From assembly GCA_030019105.1 (NCBI GenBank), contig JASEGY010000157.1, forward strand, positions 1-7,657: a DNA stretch of 7,657 nucleotides. Reading direction: 5' to 3'. The notes beneath the pieces are model-generated. The model was not told the origin of the DNA. It did no database searches and saw nothing but the letters and a program-made list of their open reading frames with translations. Source of the stretch: a bacterium. GTDB lineage: Bacteria > UBA9089 > JASEGY01. Shown here in pieces: positions 1 through 6,182 of this stretch; positions within the stretch are counted from its first letter, which is position 1; the number at the start of each line of letters is the position of its first letter. The position numbers were made by a program, and so were the translations under genes.

Positions 1-21
1 GAACCCTGAACTTTGAACCCT
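1..21. repeat. Heptamer array, GAACCCT type (three units)
   Basis: Three consecutive 7-bp units are visible: GAACCCT, GAACTTT, GAACCCT. The array begins at the window edge, so it may extend further upstream. It resembles the short tandem heptamer repeats that accumulate between genes in some bacteria. No function can be read from it. Confidence 0.6.
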
Positions 22-80
22 TTGGCTCTTACCCTTAGATTTGAAGAGGATACATATTTTTCAAGAGGTGGTGAGACTAA

Positions 81-728
81 ATGAATGAGCAATTAGATGG
101 CCAGCAGCAAAGGCGGTACCAAGATGAGAGTAAGATAACTACCGAAGATCCGCAATCCGAAATCCGCAATCCGAAATCCGAAAGCTGTCCTCAGTGTAAC
201 AGCGAGATAGTTGTCGAAGCCAATTTCTGTCCTAAATGTGGAATACATCTGACCGAAGGGGGAGCAGACCGCATCGAGATAGAACGGATTATGGCTGATG
301 AGAGGATCAGGCAGAGGGTTCGTCAGGAGATGTCGCCCAGAAAACAACCTCAGAAGAGTCCATGGCTGGCGGCTGTTCTTTCCCTGGTCTGGATTGGATT
401 AGGCCAACTTTATCTTAGCCGGTATTTTAAAGGGCTTGCCTTAATGGTCCTCTTTCTTATCTCAAGTGTTTTTGCCGCTTCCCTGGCTGCCCTGGCTGCC
501 CTGGGCAAGGTAAAAGGAGGAGTACCTGTCTTTGTATTGACTTTGGTCGCCGGGGCCTTGTGGTTATACAGTATAATTGATGCTTATCTTACCGCAAAAC
601 AGATAAATGAGGGAGAAGAATTTGAACCTATTAATTGGTCAATATGGGCCATACCTGTGATTACCGTGGAGATAGTTTTTCTTTTACTTTTAGGATTAGT
701 TTCCAGGATTGTCTTTGAGAGCCTCTAA
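81..728 (+). CDS. Zinc-ribbon protein with TM2-like membrane domain
   Basis: Predicted 215-residue integral membrane protein of unknown function. A zinc ribbon at residues 36-53 has two CPxC-type pairs (C36/C39 and C50/C53). A charged segment rich in Glu and Arg follows (about 62-90). The membrane part starts near residue 94 and carries GLGQLYLSRYFKGL (106-119), the signature seen in TM2-type and related small membrane domains. Hydrophobic segments lie near 96-113, 118-141, 148-169 and 188-211. The start has a good Shine-Dalgarno sequence, AGAGGTGG, about nine bases upstream. Zinc-ribbon plus TM2 fusions are common and uncharacterised. Residues about 22-35, between the N-terminus and the ribbon, are encoded by a heptamer repeat array and look like inserted, non-conserved linker. 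The gene stands apart from the next cassette by a second array in the opposite orientation. Confidence 0.85.
   Translation: MNEQLDGQQQRRYQDESKITTEDPQSEIRNPKSESCPQCNSEIVVEANFCPKCGIHLTEGGADRIEIERIMADERIRQRVRQEMSPRKQPQKSPWLAAVLSLVWIGLGQLYLSRYFKGLALMVLFLISSVFAASLAALAALGKVKGGVPVFVLTLVAGALWLYSIIDAYLTAKQINEGEEFEPINWSIWAIPVITVEIVFLLLLGLVSRIVFESL
145..179 (-). repeat. Heptamer array inside a coding region
   Basis: Units AAGATCC, GCAATCC, GAAATCC, GCAATCC, GAAATCC run head to tail, and GAAA follows. This is the reverse complement of the GGATTNN array after the same gene. It is translated in frame as the linker PQSEIRNPKSE of the zinc-ribbon protein. Confidence 0.75.
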
Positions 729-729
729 C

Positions 730-764
730 GGATTTCGGATTTTGGATTGCGGATTTTGGATTGA
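730..764 (+). repeat. Heptamer array, GGATTNN type (five units)
   Basis: Five consecutive units are GGATTTC, GGATTTT, GGATTGC, GGATTTT, GGATTGA. The array begins two bases after the stop codon of the zinc-ribbon gene. It is inverted relative to the array inside that gene, and the same family reappears at the right edge of the window. No U-rich hairpin is present, so it is not an obvious terminator. Confidence 0.75.
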
Positions 765-780
765 GGCTTGGGAACCGGTA

Positions 781-798
781 GTATCCGTGGTATCCGTG
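781..798. repeat. 9-bp perfect tandem repeat
   Basis: GTATCCGTG occurs twice without a gap. It lies about 80 bp upstream of the DUF6922-like gene. It could belong to the regulatory region of that cassette, but no protein or promoter assignment is possible from sequence alone. Confidence 0.5.
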
Positions 799-839
799 TG
801 CTATTAGATTTTCATAATCAAAGTAGTGACGGAGGAACA

Positions 840-873
840 CCTGGGAACCAGAGGTGCTTGGAAACCAGAGGGA
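840..873. repeat. 17-bp imperfect tandem repeat before the DUF6922-like gene
   Basis: Two 17-bp units (840-856 and 857-873) match at 13 positions and share the core GGAAMCCAGAGG, with one extra mismatch inside the core of the second copy. A related TGGGAACC occurs at 769-776. The second unit ends in AGAGGGA, which also serves as the likely Shine-Dalgarno sequence for the ATG at 880. Because toxin-antitoxin cassettes are usually autoregulated, an operator role is plausible but inferred. Confidence 0.45.
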
Positions 874-879
874 AGAATT

Positions 880-1221
880 ATGGAGAAGACGCAGATTACT
901 AAAGCTGATGATACTGCTGCTTTGAGATTTGTCCCCAGGTCATTAACTCGCCTTTTCCAGGAATACGCTTATGAAGATATTGATCTCGAATTGCACGTTA
1001 ATACGTTGATTGAGCGGACTTTGGAGATGGGGACCTGGGAAGAGCTGCATTGGCTGTTTCACACGTACGGTGTGTCGCGAATTGTAAATTATTTGCGCCG
1101 ACTTGGCCACCGGCGCCTCTCAGCCAGGACTTTCAACTATTGGTGTAAGTTCCTGAGTATTGAGAATTTCCGTCGTGCATCATGGTCACAAATAGGCCGT
1201 GATGTATGGAATCCTTACTAA
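880..1221 (+). CDS. DUF6922-like protein, probable partner of AbiEii-type toxin
   Basis: Small protein of 113 residues with a cluster resembling the DUF6922 family: a Leu/Phe-rich N-terminal stretch (RSLTRLFQEYAYEDIDLE), the block IERTLEMGTWEELHWLFHTYG, and the C-terminal RRLSARTFNYW motif. Members commonly precede an AbiEii/DUF1814 nucleotidyltransferase, as here, so an antitoxin-like or cofactor role is inferred. I prefer the ATG at 880, which has AGAGGGAAG just upstream. A GTG at 826 would add 18 residues, but it lacks a recognisable Shine-Dalgarno sequence and the added stretch covers tandem repeat DNA. The 3' end overlaps the next gene, indicating co-translation. It does not resemble the classic AbiEi antitoxin with an N-terminal winged helix. 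Confidence 0.75.
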   Translation: MEKTQITKADDTAALRFVPRSLTRLFQEYAYEDIDLELHVNTLIERTLEMGTWEELHWLFHTYGVSRIVNYLRRLGHRRLSARTFNYWCKFLSIENFRRASWSQIGRDVWNPY

Positions 1222-1928
1222 TGCAACTGCAACGCAATCCTAAGCCCGAAATAAGTCGGCCCCACTGGGAAGCACTGACTTCTGATACGCAGGAACTATA
1301 TAAACGATTGGCCACACTACCCTTCATTTCAGAATTCTATCTGGCAGGCGGAACCGGGCTCGCCATCCAGATAGGCCATCGTCTTTCTATAGATTTAGAT
1401 TTCTTCAGCGATTCACCTGAATCAGTAGGGGCTGAACACCGGGACGCCCTAATAAAACTCTTGACCGATGACCCATCGCTAACCGTGATATGGGATAAAG
1501 ACGGCACCTTTGTAGCACACTGGCGAAAGGTAGGAGTGAGTTTTTTTCGGCTAAACCGGCATCCTCTGACATTACCCCCGCTTTGGAATAAAGGCCTTCG
1601 AGTGGCCACAATCGAAGAAATAGGAGCGATGAAACTGGCCGCGATCCTATCCAGAGGTAACCGGAAAGACTATATAGATCTGTACTTCATCCTTCAACAG
1701 ACTAATCTTAAACGACTTTTCGAGACAGCCGCAAGCAAATATCCGTATAATGCGGCTTTCCCTGCCTTTGCTACCCGGGCGCTCGCTTACTTTGAGGACG
1801 CTGAAAGTGATCCAATGCCTCAAATGATCATCACAGTTGGTTGGGAACAAATTAAAGACTTCCTGGAAAAAGAAGCCTTTAATATTGGCCGTCAGCAATT
1901 GGAATTAGAGAAGCTATGGCAGCCCTAA
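1206..1928 (+). CDS. AbiEii-family nucleotidyltransferase (DUF1814)
   Basis: A 240-residue nucleotidyltransferase of the AbiEii/AbiGii family, known as the toxin half of type IV toxin-antitoxin and phage-abortive systems. The active-site region is intact: AGGT at 47-50, then H58-R59 and the paired acidic residues D63 and D65 in HRLSIDLDFF. Downstream are EIGAMKLAAILSR (138-150) and KDYIDLY (154-160), matching the family's conserved Lys and KDxxDL motifs. The length suits the family. The start is uncertain. ATG 1206 overlaps the upstream gene by 16 bp. ATG 1221 (residue 6) would form a TAATG stop-start junction. Neither has a strong Shine-Dalgarno sequence, so translation is probably coupled to the upstream gene. 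The enzyme looks catalytically competent. Its nucleotide and target are not evident. Confidence 0.88.
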   Translation: MESLLMQLQRNPKPEISRPHWEALTSDTQELYKRLATLPFISEFYLAGGTGLAIQIGHRLSIDLDFFSDSPESVGAEHRDALIKLLTDDPSLTVIWDKDGTFVAHWRKVGVSFFRLNRHPLTLPPLWNKGLRVATIEEIGAMKLAAILSRGNRKDYIDLYFILQQTNLKRLFETAASKYPYNAAFPAFATRALAYFEDAESDPMPQMIITVGWEQIKDFLEKEAFNIGRQQLELEKLWQP

Positions 1929-1931
1929 ACT

Positions 1932-1952
1932 GAACTCAAAACCCGAAACTTT
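1932..1952. repeat. Degenerate heptamer array, GAACTCA/AAACCCG/AAACTTT
   Basis: Three consecutive degenerate 7-bp units begin just after the stop codon of the AbiEii-type gene and run into the AAAAGGA that was probably the original ribosome-binding sequence of the fapA-like gene. The period is clear but the units are diverged. Confidence 0.45.
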
Positions 1953-1956
1953 AAAA

Positions 1957-1966
1957 GGAATTATGG
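1957..1966. repeat. Left copy of target-site duplication
   Basis: GGAATTATGG occurs here and again at 2099-2108, directly flanking the palindromic element. The symmetric ends of the element suggest an 8-bp duplication (GGAATTAT). The last two G bases are shared with the terminal repeat on this side, so 8, 9 or 10 bp are all possible. AAAAGGA at 1953-1959 looks like the Shine-Dalgarno sequence of the undisturbed fapA gene. Confidence 0.75.
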
Positions 1967-2098
1967 CATGGTTCAAAAAGGGTCAATTTAGGGTGACAAT
2001 GGTAGTCTGGTGAATGGTAGTCTGGTAAATACCAGGCTACCATTCACCAGACGACCAGACACCAGTCTACCAAGTGTTACCCTGTTTTGAACCATGCC
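1965..2098. mobile_element. 134-bp MITE-like palindromic insertion
   Basis: The ends are perfect 14-bp terminal inverted repeats, GGCATGGTTCAAAA (1965-1978) and TTTTGAACCATGCC (2085-2098). Further in, 1991-1998 pairs with 2075-2082, and 2000-2012 matches the inverse of 2060-2072 with one mismatch. The centre is a 22-bp stem with a 4-base loop (2005-2026 with 2031-2052, one G-T pair). A 15-bp unit, ATGGTAGTCTGGTRA, is tandemly repeated at 1999-2028. The element encodes no protein and is flanked by GGAATTAT direct repeats. These are the features of a miniature inverted-repeat element mobilised in trans. The 8-bp duplication and GG ends would suit several insertion-sequence families, and I cannot name the parent. 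Confidence 0.8.
2005..2052 (+). other. Strong internal hairpin of the MITE-like element
   Basis: Positions 2005-2026 pair with 2031-2052 around the loop AAAT, giving 22 consecutive pairs with a single G-T. In RNA this would be a very stable stem in the leader of the fapA-like message. No U-run follows, so it is not a standard intrinsic terminator. Confidence 0.75.
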
Positions 2099-2108
2099 GG
2101 AATTATGG
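2099..2108 (+). promoter_or_regulatory. Right target-site duplication, doubling as fapA ribosome-binding site
   Basis: This is the second copy of GGAATTATGG. Its GGAA starts about eight bases before the ATG at 2110 and is the only Shine-Dalgarno-like sequence available to the gene. Joining the left flank to this side gives AAAAGGAATTATGGTATG as the inferred pre-insertion leader, with a better Shine-Dalgarno sequence than the present one. Confidence 0.5.
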
Positions 2109-2109
2109 T

Positions 2110-5100
2110 ATGTCTGAACGTAAGATTTATCCTGCTTTTAAAAAAGAAATGAAGCCCACAGAGCCTGCCCAGGAAAATCCGGAGCAGTTCACAGACCGTA
2201 ATGGCTTTTTGGTCACTAAACGTGTCCTGCCCCAAATAGAATTTTCTGAAGACAAAGTCAAGGCTTACCTGGTTATTCCTCACCCTAAGATTACAGAGGG
2301 TGAAGCTGTTTTTGAGGGTTGTCTCAAGGTAGCTAAAAAAGCCGGGGTAAAAAACATAAATGAAATAGCAATCAAAAAGACCTTGATCAGCAGGACCTTT
2401 GGGAAACAAGTTCTTATTGCGGAAGGTGTTGCTCCTCAGCCAGGCAAAGACGGTTATTTAGCTTATCGTTTGGGAACGAAAGGTGGAGAAAAGGTCTTTC
2501 CCGGGCAGCTCTTAGCGACCAGAGTCCTGGCCAAAGAAGGCAAAGGCGGGGAAAAAGCTACCGGGGAACCTATCCCCCCCCCACCGGTTAAAGAGGTAAA
2601 AATCATTGCCGGCCATGGAGTTGTTCTGTCTAAGGATGGACTCCATGCATGGTCATCCATGGCAGGAGAAGTTGTTTGGGATGGAACTATTGTCAGCGTA
2701 GAAGAGGTCTATCATCTTAAAGGCCCGGGCTTAGAAAAAAGCGGCGATTTTACCGGCCGGTTGATCGTAGAAGAGGATATTAAGAAGGATATTTCTCTTT
2801 CAGCCACCTCTGATATTGAGGTTAACGGAAATGTAGAGGCGGCCACTTTGAAGTCATTATCCGGCATCAAAGTCAAGGGAAGTATTACTAAGGCCAGGAT
2901 TGAAGCAAAAGAAGATATTCTGGCAGATTCCGTAAGTGAATCAAATGTCAAGACCTCATCAGGAAATGTGGTCACAAAAGAGATTAAAAATTCTCGAGTC
3001 GAGGCAGGTAAAAAAATAATAGCTCTCGGCCGTAAAGGAATTATCGGGGGAAGTATTACGGCCGGAGAAGAAATAAATGCCCAAACAGTAGGAGATGAAA
3101 GTGGGACAGCAACACAACTTACTGTTGGAGCGGGCGGAAAGATAGCTATCAAGGATTCCCTTCATCAGGGAACAACGGTAACCGTCGGAGAAACCCAAAT
3201 GGAAGTAAATCGTACCATGAAAGGGATCAGCATGGGGCAGGGCAAGGAAAAAGAAATAGCCATGTGGGAATATGATCCCCCTCGTCTCAGGCGGACGATA
3301 ATTAAACCCTCCTCAGATGAACACACTCTTACTCCGGCTCAGCTTCCGCCCTTTATTCTCTTAGAGACTTCTTCATTAGAAGAGGGCAGAAAGCAGGCGG
3401 CCAAGCTCCTTAATCTCTCACTAAATGAAATTAGTTGGCAAGAAATATCCAAAGCTGCCCATATGAGAGATAGCAAACTCCTCCACATAAGATTCTTCCC
3501 TACCACTATCCCCTATAAACCATGGGAACTTGAAGAAGAACGGAGAAAAAAGGAAGGAATCGAAGCAACCGGCTCGAAAGCAGTTGAGGCGATCAACGGT
3601 TTCTATAAATTGACTAATACCGAAGGCGGTCTATTTCTGATTGTCTTTGCGCCTAAAGGCGGGGGACAGCCGGTATCTGCCGCAGAAGTCCTGTCCGAAA
3701 TAAGACAAAAAGAATACGCTGATATTAATCTTGATCTGATCAAACAAACTGTTTGGGAAAGGGAAGGCATCCCGATCAGGATCAGCTATCGACAGCTTGA
3801 TCCGGAGCGTGATGGCCGGATTTCAATTGAACTTGCCCCGGATATGAGCTGGGCAAGAGCTACTGTTTATCCTCCACGAGGGAATGAGGGGACGGCTGTC
3901 GGGGTGGAAGATGTTATTGACGCCCTGAAACAAAAAGGAGTGGTGGCGGGGATAAAAAAGGAAGAGATTAAAGATATTTTTCTCTCTAAAGAATTTAGAA
4001 CGCCGATTATGGTCGCTGAGGCAATATCACCTCAACCTGCGGCTAAAGATAAGATTGCATACAAGGTGCCGACAGAACCTCCTCCCATAAAATTTGTGGA
4101 AGACGAATACGGACGGGTGAATTTCAAGGAGCTGAATCTTATTCAAAATGTTTCCGCCAGGCAAGTTTTAGCTATATTGATAAGGGGGAATGGAGGAAAG
4201 CCAGGGAAGAAAATAAACGGTGAAATTATCCCGCCCCCGCTTTCTCCCCAGCCGATTGATCTGCCCCTGGGAAAAAATACTAAACTCTCAGAGGATGGGA
4301 ACAGTATCCTGGCCACAATTGACGGGCAAGTCCTTTTTGTCAATGAACGACTGAATGTGGAGCCTGTCTATGAAGTCCAGGGAGATGTTGATACCGGTGT
4401 CGGAAACATCCGGTTCGTAGGGGCCGTAATGGTAGGCGGTAATGTCCCGGATGACTTTGAGATCGAAGCCGGCAGTGATATCCATATCCAGGGAACAGTG
4501 GAAGGCGCTAAACTGACTGCCGGAGGAAATATAACTATTGGCAACGGAGTGCGTGGTAGAGGCAAGGCTAAGCTCCAGGCCAAAGGAAATGTGGCGGCCA
4601 AGTTTATTGAAAACTCAAAAGTAAAGGCGGGAGGGAATGTCATTGTTCATAATGGAATTCTCCATTCCAGAGTAGATTCAGGGGGGATTGTAGCTATGGT
4701 TGGGAAAAAAGGGGTTATTATTGGCGGCCGGGTACGGGCCAAAAAGCGAATATCAGCCATCAGATTAGGCAATCGCCTCTATACTTCAACTCAGATCGAG
4801 GTGGGAGAAAATTATCAAATGAGGGAACAGTTAGCCCGCTTACAGAAACATCTGGAGAAGGCTAAGAAAGACCTTATAGAAACAAAATTAGGCATAGCTA
4901 TTCTAAATCGGATCAAGGGAAAAACAGACAACCTCCCACCTAAAAAACAGGCGGTATTAATTCGTATGCTAACTCAGGCCAATGAATTAACTACCCTTAT
5001 TCACCGGTATGTCCAACAGCGTATCTCCTTAGAAAACCAACTGGACGTTTATGATCAGGAGGAGCCGGAGAGGATTGATATCTCAAATCGAATATACCCT

Positions 5101-5229
5101 GGCGTGGAATTAACTATTCGCACGGAAACAAAGGTTATTCAAGAGGCTCTTAATGAACCGGTAACTATCATCTTAGAGGGAAAGAAATTAAGATTCGGGC
5201 CCTACCAGGGAGGGGAAGGAGCAGGATGA
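2110..5229 (+). CDS. FapA-family protein with two DUF342 modules
   Basis: About 1039 residues from the ATG at 2110; this numbering is used here. Module 1 has an alpha/beta unit near 52-88, SPQP-like APQP at 108-111, a PPPP stretch at 156-159 and a long glycine-spaced beta-helix-like region around 201-368. A Jag-N-like segment follows near 415-463. A GGGQPVSAAEVL unit (about 506-548) and a second alpha/beta unit (580-624) lead into module 2, with SPQP at 640-643, IIPPPL at 706-711, beta-helix repeats at 753-898, then a coiled coil near 899-980. FapA was named for polar flagellum placement in Vibrio. Many homologues occur in organisms without that system, so the role here is unknown. Single-module members are usually about 450-650 residues, so this one looks like an internal duplication. 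A GTG at 2074 would add 12 residues encoded by the inserted element and is disfavoured. The stop overlaps the next start by ATGA. Confidence 0.88.
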   Translation: MSERKIYPAFKKEMKPTEPAQENPEQFTDRNGFLVTKRVLPQIEFSEDKVKAYLVIPHPKITEGEAVFEGCLKVAKKAGVKNINEIAIKKTLISRTFGKQVLIAEGVAPQPGKDGYLAYRLGTKGGEKVFPGQLLATRVLAKEGKGGEKATGEPIPPPPVKEVKIIAGHGVVLSKDGLHAWSSMAGEVVWDGTIVSVEEVYHLKGPGLEKSGDFTGRLIVEEDIKKDISLSATSDIEVNGNVEAATLKSLSGIKVKGSITKARIEAKEDILADSVSESNVKTSSGNVVTKEIKNSRVEAGKKIIALGRKGIIGGSITAGEEINAQTVGDESGTATQLTVGAGGKIAIKDSLHQGTTVTVGETQMEVNRTMKGISMGQGKEKEIAMWEYDPPRLRRTIIKPSSDEHTLTPAQLPPFILLETSSLEEGRKQAAKLLNLSLNEISWQEISKAAHMRDSKLLHIRFFPTTIPYKPWELEEERRKKEGIEATGSKAVEAINGFYKLTNTEGGLFLIVFAPKGGGQPVSAAEVLSEIRQKEYADINLDLIKQTVWEREGIPIRISYRQLDPERDGRISIELAPDMSWARATVYPPRGNEGTAVGVEDVIDALKQKGVVAGIKKEEIKDIFLSKEFRTPIMVAEAISPQPAAKDKIAYKVPTEPPPIKFVEDEYGRVNFKELNLIQNVSARQVLAILIRGNGGKPGKKINGEIIPPPLSPQPIDLPLGKNTKLSEDGNSILATIDGQVLFVNERLNVEPVYEVQGDVDTGVGNIRFVGAVMVGGNVPDDFEIEAGSDIHIQGTVEGAKLTAGGNITIGNGVRGRGKAKLQAKGNVAAKFIENSKVKAGGNVIVHNGILHSRVDSGGIVAMVGKKGVIIGGRVRAKKRISAIRLGNRLYTSTQIEVGENYQMREQLARLQKHLEKAKKDLIETKLGIAILNRIKGKTDNLPPKKQAVLIRMLTQANELTTLIHRYVQQRISLENQLDVYDQEEPERIDISNRIYPGVELTIRTETKVIQEALNEPVTIILEGKKLRFGPYQGGEGAG

Positions 5230-5522
5230 AAGGCTTGGCCATTGACAGAACCAGGTTGGTTGAAACTTGCGAACATAACGATATTGCTTTCCTGGGTGTA
5301 TTTGGTTCTTTTGCCCGAGGAGAATCCAGGGCGGAAAGTGATGTTGACCTTCTGGTCAGCTTCTCCAGGAGGAAAAGTCTGCTGGACTTAGTCAGAATCG
5401 AAAGGGAATTCACGGAAGTCCTAAGAAGAACCGTCGATTTAGTGACAGAAGCATCCATCAGCCCTTACTTAAGAGAACGCATCAAAGCAGAGGTTAAGGT
5501 AATTTATGAACAAGCGCGATGA
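5226..5522 (+). CDS. mntA: MntA-type minimal nucleotidyltransferase antitoxin
   Basis: A 98-residue MNT-domain protein. The polymerase-beta-like active site is intact: GSFARGE at 27-33, SDVDLLV with D39 and D41, and a third acidic residue in VDLV (D71). In characterised MntA/HepT systems the nucleotidyltransferase adds AMP units to a tyrosine of the HepT toxin and neutralises it. The intact motif and adjacent HepT gene support the same role here. The start codon overlaps the fapA stop as ATGA. A purine-rich GGGGAAGGAG lies just upstream, within the last fapA codons, so translation is likely coupled to fapA. The gene overlaps hepT by 17 bp. Confidence 0.9.
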   Translation: MKGLAIDRTRLVETCEHNDIAFLGVFGSFARGESRAESDVDLLVSFSRRKSLLDLVRIEREFTEVLRRTVDLVTEASISPYLRERIKAEVKVIYEQAR

Positions 5523-5862
5523 TTCGATATACCTGCAACACATCTTGGATGCCATAAAGAAGATAGAGGAGTATCTCCAGGGGATTGAAGAAGAAAGGTT
5601 TGCTCAAAACACCTTGATCCAGGATGGTGTCATTCGTCAGTTGGAAATCATTGGAGAGGCAGTTAAGAATCTTTCGATGGACTTGCGAAGCCATTATACC
5701 GGCATATCCTGGAAGGACATCGCCGGCATGCGAGACAAGTTGATTCATCACTATTTCGGAGTTGATCTTAACGCAGTGTGGACAACAGCTACAGAAGATG
5801 TTCCCGTGTTTAAAGAAGAAATACAGAGAATTTTGAAGGAGTTACGACCAAACACCAGCTAA
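5506..5862 (+). CDS. hepT: HepT-family toxin (HEPN ribonuclease)
   Basis: A 118-residue, mostly helical HEPN protein. The RX4HXY signature of HepT is present as RDKLIHHY (R76, H81, Y83). R and H form the RNA-cleaving site of the family, and the tyrosine is the residue AMPylated by MntA in studied systems. Other typical blocks are YLQHILDAIKKIEEYL near the N-terminus and DGVIRQLEIIGEAVKNL (40-56). Length and order after mntA match the family. The 17-bp overlap with mntA ensures co-translation. Nothing suggests inactivation. Whether it acts in defence or plasmid-style maintenance cannot be judged from this window. Confidence 0.92.
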   Translation: MNKRDDSIYLQHILDAIKKIEEYLQGIEEERFAQNTLIQDGVIRQLEIIGEAVKNLSMDLRSHYTGISWKDIAGMRDKLIHHYFGVDLNAVWTTATEDVPVFKEEIQRILKELRPNTS

Positions 5863-5893
5863 CAAGTTACCAACTCACAAGGGGGTAAAAGAC

Positions 5894-6178
5894 ATGGCAC
5901 AAAAGCAGAAGCAGTTGCGGGCAACTATTGATGAAAATGTAGTTGATGGAATCTATGTTAATATGGCCAATATTATGCATTCTCCGTCAGAATTTATTAT
6001 AGATTTTGGCCGTTTGGTTCCGGGTAAAGCTGAGGCCAAAATATTAAGTCGAATTATTAGCAGTCCAACCCACGCCAAATATCTTCTCAAGGCATTGGAA
6101 GGTAATATCTCCGCTTACGAGAAAACTTACGGGACGATTAAAACCAACGAAGAGGAGCAGCGGAAGCTCGGATTTTGA
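5894..6178 (+). CDS. DUF3467 family protein
   Basis: A 94-residue protein with the DUF3467 hallmarks: YVNMANIMHSPSEFIIDFGRLVPG (the first part of the domain), a run of charged and aliphatic residues, SRIISSPTHAKYLLKALEGNISAYEKTYG, and a short acidic tail. Family members occur across bacteria and archaea as single-domain proteins of unknown function. It begins 31 bp after hepT with a strong Shine-Dalgarno sequence, AAGGGGGT, eight bases before the ATG. It may be in the same transcript as fapA-mntA-hepT, but its independent, strong ribosome-binding site suggests separate translational control. Palindromic DNA follows. Confidence 0.88.
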   Translation: MAQKQKQLRATIDENVVDGIYVNMANIMHSPSEFIIDFGRLVPGKAEAKILSRIISSPTHAKYLLKALEGNISAYEKTYGTIKTNEEEQRKLGF

Positions 6179-6182
6179 ACAG

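Noticed and set aside
29..56. Possible promoter TTACCC ... TACATA with a 16-bp spacer before the zinc-ribbon gene
   Set aside because: The -35 box matches consensus at only three positions and the AT-rich context makes chance likely.
826..879. N-terminal extension of the DUF6922-like gene from a GTG codon
   Set aside because: No Shine-Dalgarno sequence precedes it, the stretch overlaps tandem repeats, and the ATG at 880 has AGAGGGAAG upstream.
1965..2098. Rho-independent terminator for the AbiEii-type gene
   Set aside because: The stem is long and strong but no T-run follows, and the flanking duplication explains it better as a mobile element.
1965..2098. CRISPR repeats, suggested by the recurring GGTAGTCTGGT units
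   Set aside because: There are only two direct copies with no unique spacers, and the inverse copies belong to one palindrome.
2074..2109. Start of the fapA-like gene at a GTG inside the palindromic element
   Set aside because: Its 12 extra residues derive from the right terminal repeat of the insertion and the flanking duplication, so they are not ancestral. The ATG at 2110 fits the inferred pre-insertion leader.
2712..3152. Long open frames antisense to the fapA-like gene
   Set aside because: Their translations are low-complexity, proline- and serine-rich products mirroring the glycine-rich sense repeats, without ribosome-binding sites or family motifs.
5860..5886. Another period-7 array (ACAAGTT ACCAACT CACAAGG) between hepT and the DUF3467 gene
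   Set aside because: The units are too diverged to distinguish from chance. It is left as a possibility only.
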